Made by a program: the position numbers and the translations under genes. Shown here piece after piece: positions 62,279-64,000 of a stretch of 64,000 nucleotides of DNA. The notes beneath the pieces are model-generated. The model saw only the letters and a list, made by a program, of their open reading frames with translations. It made no database searches and had not been told where the DNA came from. The DNA comes from Prevotellaceae bacterium UBA1391. GTDB taxonomy: Bacteria; Bacteroidota; Bacteroidia; Bacteroidales; Bacteroidaceae. Location: assembly GCA_002305265.1 (NCBI GenBank), contig DBQP01000022.1, positions 1 through 64,000 of the forward strand, read 5' to 3'. Each line of letters starts with the position of its first letter. Within the stretch, counting starts at the first letter, position 1.

Positions 62279-62332
62279 GAAGGCCTTCGCGACTCAACAC
62301 GAAGGCCTTCGCAGCGCCCCACGAAGGCCTTC
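62279..62332. repeat. 22-bp-spaced GAAGGCCTTC triplet, locus 8
   Basis: Units start at 62279, 62301 and 62323, between the convergent tadA and DUF4834 genes. Confidence 0.95.
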
Positions 62333-62472
62333 GCGTGCGCCCACCGGCAACGCGCCACACCCACGGGCACGGCTGGCGGCGCACGCCACGGCGAGGCATC
62401 ATCCGCATTCCGACGCCACCACGGCGGCCGTCCAGCGTCCGCGCCCGCCCACAGCGGGCCACAGACACCAAG

Positions 62473-62514
62473 CAGGCAGCGCGGCCCACTTCCGAGAGTG
62501 GGCCGCGCTGCCTG
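62473..62514. terminator. 18-bp-stem hairpin between tadA and DUF4834
   Basis: CAGGCAGCGCGGCCCACT (62473-62490) is perfectly complementary to 62497-62514 with a 6-nt loop. Confidence 0.7.
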
Positions 62515-62544
62515 TTGCTGCATGAAAGGGGGAAGAGTCGCCGA

Positions 62545-62832
62545 CTATCGCTTCGGCTCCTTCACCTCCTCGAAATCGACGTAGGAGCCTTCGTCGTCGC
62601 CGAAAATCGGGCCCGACGCATCCTCCTTCGGCTTGCGTGGCTTCGATTCCGACGCGCCGGCAGCCTGCCGCGAACGGCCTGCGCCCGGCGCCTTGCGTCC
62701 GAAGAAGTCGTTGATATTCAGCCCACCGGTCACGCGCTTGAGCACGCGCATCAACACCCACCAAAGGATGACGCGGCGGAAGTAATAGGCCAGAAGAAGG
62801 AGTAGAAGAAGGACAAGTATGAAGATTTCCAT
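62545..62832 (-). CDS. DUF4834 family small membrane protein
   Basis: This 95-aa protein has one N-terminal membrane segment (MEIFILVLLLLLLLAYYFRR), then WVLMRVLKRVTGGLNINDFFG, a basic Gly/Ser linker and an acidic end (YVDFEEVKEPKR), as in DUF4834 of Bacteroidetes. It is the last gene of a leftward group psd-pssA-DUF4834, so a link with phosphatidylethanolamine synthesis is possible but unproven. Confidence 0.85.
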   Translation of the reverse strand: MEIFILVLLLLLLLAYYFRRVILWWVLMRVLKRVTGGLNINDFFGRKAPGAGRSRQAAGASESKPRKPKEDASGPIFGDDEGSYVDFEEVKEPKR

Positions 62833-62894
62833 GCGGGAGGAGGATCAAGAAACGAAAAGAGAACGACCACTGGCATGCGGTCCGGCAGACGGCA

Positions 62895-63656
62895 TCATTC
62901 CTCGCGGCGCTGAGCATAGAGCAGGCCGAAGCCGAGGAGTGCATACAGGCCGATGATGATGGCAATGGCCTTGCAGACGTAGGCCCACACCATGCCGGCA
63001 GGGGCGAAGAGCGCAAAGCAGATGATGAGCAAAGCGGCCACGACGAGGAAGCCATAGCGCAGACGGTCGAGGCGGTCGGACACACCGAGGCGTCTGAACT
63101 TGAAGGCCAGCATCGGCACATCGCTCACCAGCAGGAAGCAGCTCAGCAGCACGAAGAGGAAGAGGAAGGGCGCATTGAAGCGCAGGCTCGTGAGATAGTC
63201 GAGGCTGCCGCTGATGAGCGCACCCCAGAAGATGGCGCACGCCGGCGTCGGCATGCCGATGAAGCCCGTGTGCTGGCGCGTGTCGAGATTGAACTTGGCC
63301 AGGCGGTAGGCCGAGAAGGCTGCGAGCAGAAAAGCCGTGTAGGGCAGCAACGTGAACCAGAAGCCGTTGGACATGAACGACGGGTAGCAGACCTTCGTGA
63401 AGAGCGTGAACAGCATGGCGGAGGGAGCCACGCCAAAAGTCACGACGTCGCTCAGCGAGTCGAGCTCCACGCCCAGCGGACTGGGCGCCTTCAGCACACG
63501 CGAGAGAAAACCGTCGAGAAAGTCGAACGCACCGCCACAGAGTATGAACAGAAACGCCGTGGTGAAATGGCCGTGGAAGGCCGCACCGGTGGCAATGCAC
63601 CCGCAGATGAGATTGGACAGCGTGGCTGCATTCGGGATAAAACGCTTGTTCATCAT
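62895..63656 (-). CDS. pssA: CDP-diacylglycerol--serine O-phosphatidyltransferase
   Basis: Starting at 63656 (MMNKRFIPNAATLSNLICGC) the protein is 253 aa with about eight membrane segments. The CDP-alcohol phosphotransferase motif is intact in FDFLDGFLSRVL and LGVELDSLSDVVTFG. It makes phosphatidylserine, which the psd product upstream decarboxylates to phosphatidylethanolamine. It lies 62 bp ahead of DUF4834 and 159 bp after psd. Confidence 0.93.
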   Translation of the reverse strand: MMNKRFIPNAATLSNLICGCIATGAAFHGHFTTAFLFILCGGAFDFLDGFLSRVLKAPSPLGVELDSLSDVVTFGVAPSAMLFTLFTKVCYPSFMSNGFWFTLLPYTAFLLAAFSAYRLAKFNLDTRQHTGFIGMPTPACAIFWGALISGSLDYLTSLRFNAPFLFLFVLLSCFLLVSDVPMLAFKFRRLGVSDRLDRLRYGFLVVAALLIICFALFAPAGMVWAYVCKAIAIIIGLYALLGFGLLYAQRREE

Positions 63657-63815
63657 GTTGCTTATACGTAGAGGGGGAAAGAAAAGTAAAGAAAGAAAAC
63701 ATCGGGACGCCAAACGGCGGCAGGAGGCAAGCCGGAGCGCCGGAAGTCTGGACAAAGAGAAATGACAGCAACGGCACCGATCCGTAAGAACGCCTGCGAC
63801 GCAACGCCGCGGCCC

Positions 63816-64000
63816 TCAGCCCTCAGGACGGAGACAAGCCAGAACGGTCTCGTCGCCCACGGTGCGCTGACCCACCTTCACCTTCACCTCGGTGCCGAGC
63901 GGCAGGTAGACATCGACGCGGCTGCCGAACTTGATGAAGCCCATGTGCTCGTCGATGAAGCACTCCTGGCCTTCCTCGGCGTACGTGACGATGCGGCGCG
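63816..64000 (-). CDS. psd: Phosphatidylserine decarboxylase, C-terminal part (cut by window end)
   Basis: The minus-strand frame enters from the window edge and ends with TGA at 63816. It reads [20 protein letters not shown] and [20 protein letters not shown], the conserved C-terminal part of Psd. The autocatalytic LGST-type cleavage site falls just at or beyond the visible end, so maturation cannot be checked. Order psd-pssA is common in Bacteroidetes. Confidence 0.9.
   Translation of the reverse strand, partial: RRIVTYAEEGQECFIDEHMGFIKFGSRVDVYLPLGTEVKVKVGQRTVGDETVLACLRPEG

Overview
The window looks like a chromosomal segment from a high-GC member of the Bacteroidales, probably close to Prevotellaceae. 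Evidence: promoters of the Bacteroidetes type (TAnnTTTG at -7, a TTG or TTTG motif about 19-20 bp upstream), a PorT homologue, type IX secretion (T9SS) sorting domains on exported proteins, a PPi-dependent phosphofructokinase, BtuB/BtuG/DUF4465 corrinoid proteins, DUF4834 and a TPR-like gene next to secG. The genus is inference.

Layout. 1-~5.1 kb is AT-rich and looks acquired: an ISL3-type IS end that cuts a TonB-dependent receptor, its FecR anti-sigma and ECF sigma factor, a RibD-C/DHFR-like reductase, and a tyrosine recombinase with four N-terminal arm-binding repeats but no catalytic C-terminus. tRNA-Leu(UAG) follows at 5.4 kb. 6-13.2 kb holds a giant PL11 rhamnogalacturonan lyase fused to autotransporter-type repeats and a T9SS tail, then a GH51 arabinofuranosidase. 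13.7-24.3 kb holds pfp, a GH25 lysozyme, a thioesterase, an outer-membrane barrel, a LysM/periplasmic-binding protein, a T9SS type B protein and uvrA. 24.7-29.2 kb is a leftward btuB-btuG-lipoprotein operon. 29.7-37.3 kb holds a serine peptidase, clpC, mltG, an EFR1-type ferredoxin, a TPR-like gene and secG. 37.3-39.3 kb has no convincing gene. 39.3-49.1 kb holds gph, a double-GH43 enzyme, a DUF4465 (BtuH-like) gene behind a cobalamin riboswitch, udk, a winged-helix gene, a Ttd14-like ATPase and corA. 49.2-64 kb holds two glycosyltransferases, a DegT aminotransferase, rpiB, a GH35 beta-galactosidase, a ferredoxin too short for ordinary gene finding, porT, radC, birA-queA, tadA, and DUF4834-pssA-psd (psd cut by the window end).

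How the genes fit together. PL11, GH51, GH43 and GH35 together suggest use of rhamnogalacturonan I and its arabinan and galactan side chains, but there is no SusC/SusD pair here. porT and the T9SS tails on three proteins tie surface display to T9SS. Corrinoid capture is split between a riboswitch-controlled DUF4465 gene and a btuBG operon with no visible riboswitch.

The most unusual signal lies between the genes. Eight intergenic gaps each carry three copies of the 10-bp palindrome GAAGGCCTTC spaced exactly 22 bp apart. Other gaps carry arrays of different sequence with the same 22-bp step (or 21, 23, 44 and 66 bp). One array is composite and links two families through a shared GAnnGCnnTC core, and one array fills the predicted 5' leader of rpiB. 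I cannot match this to a named repeat family; its function is unknown.
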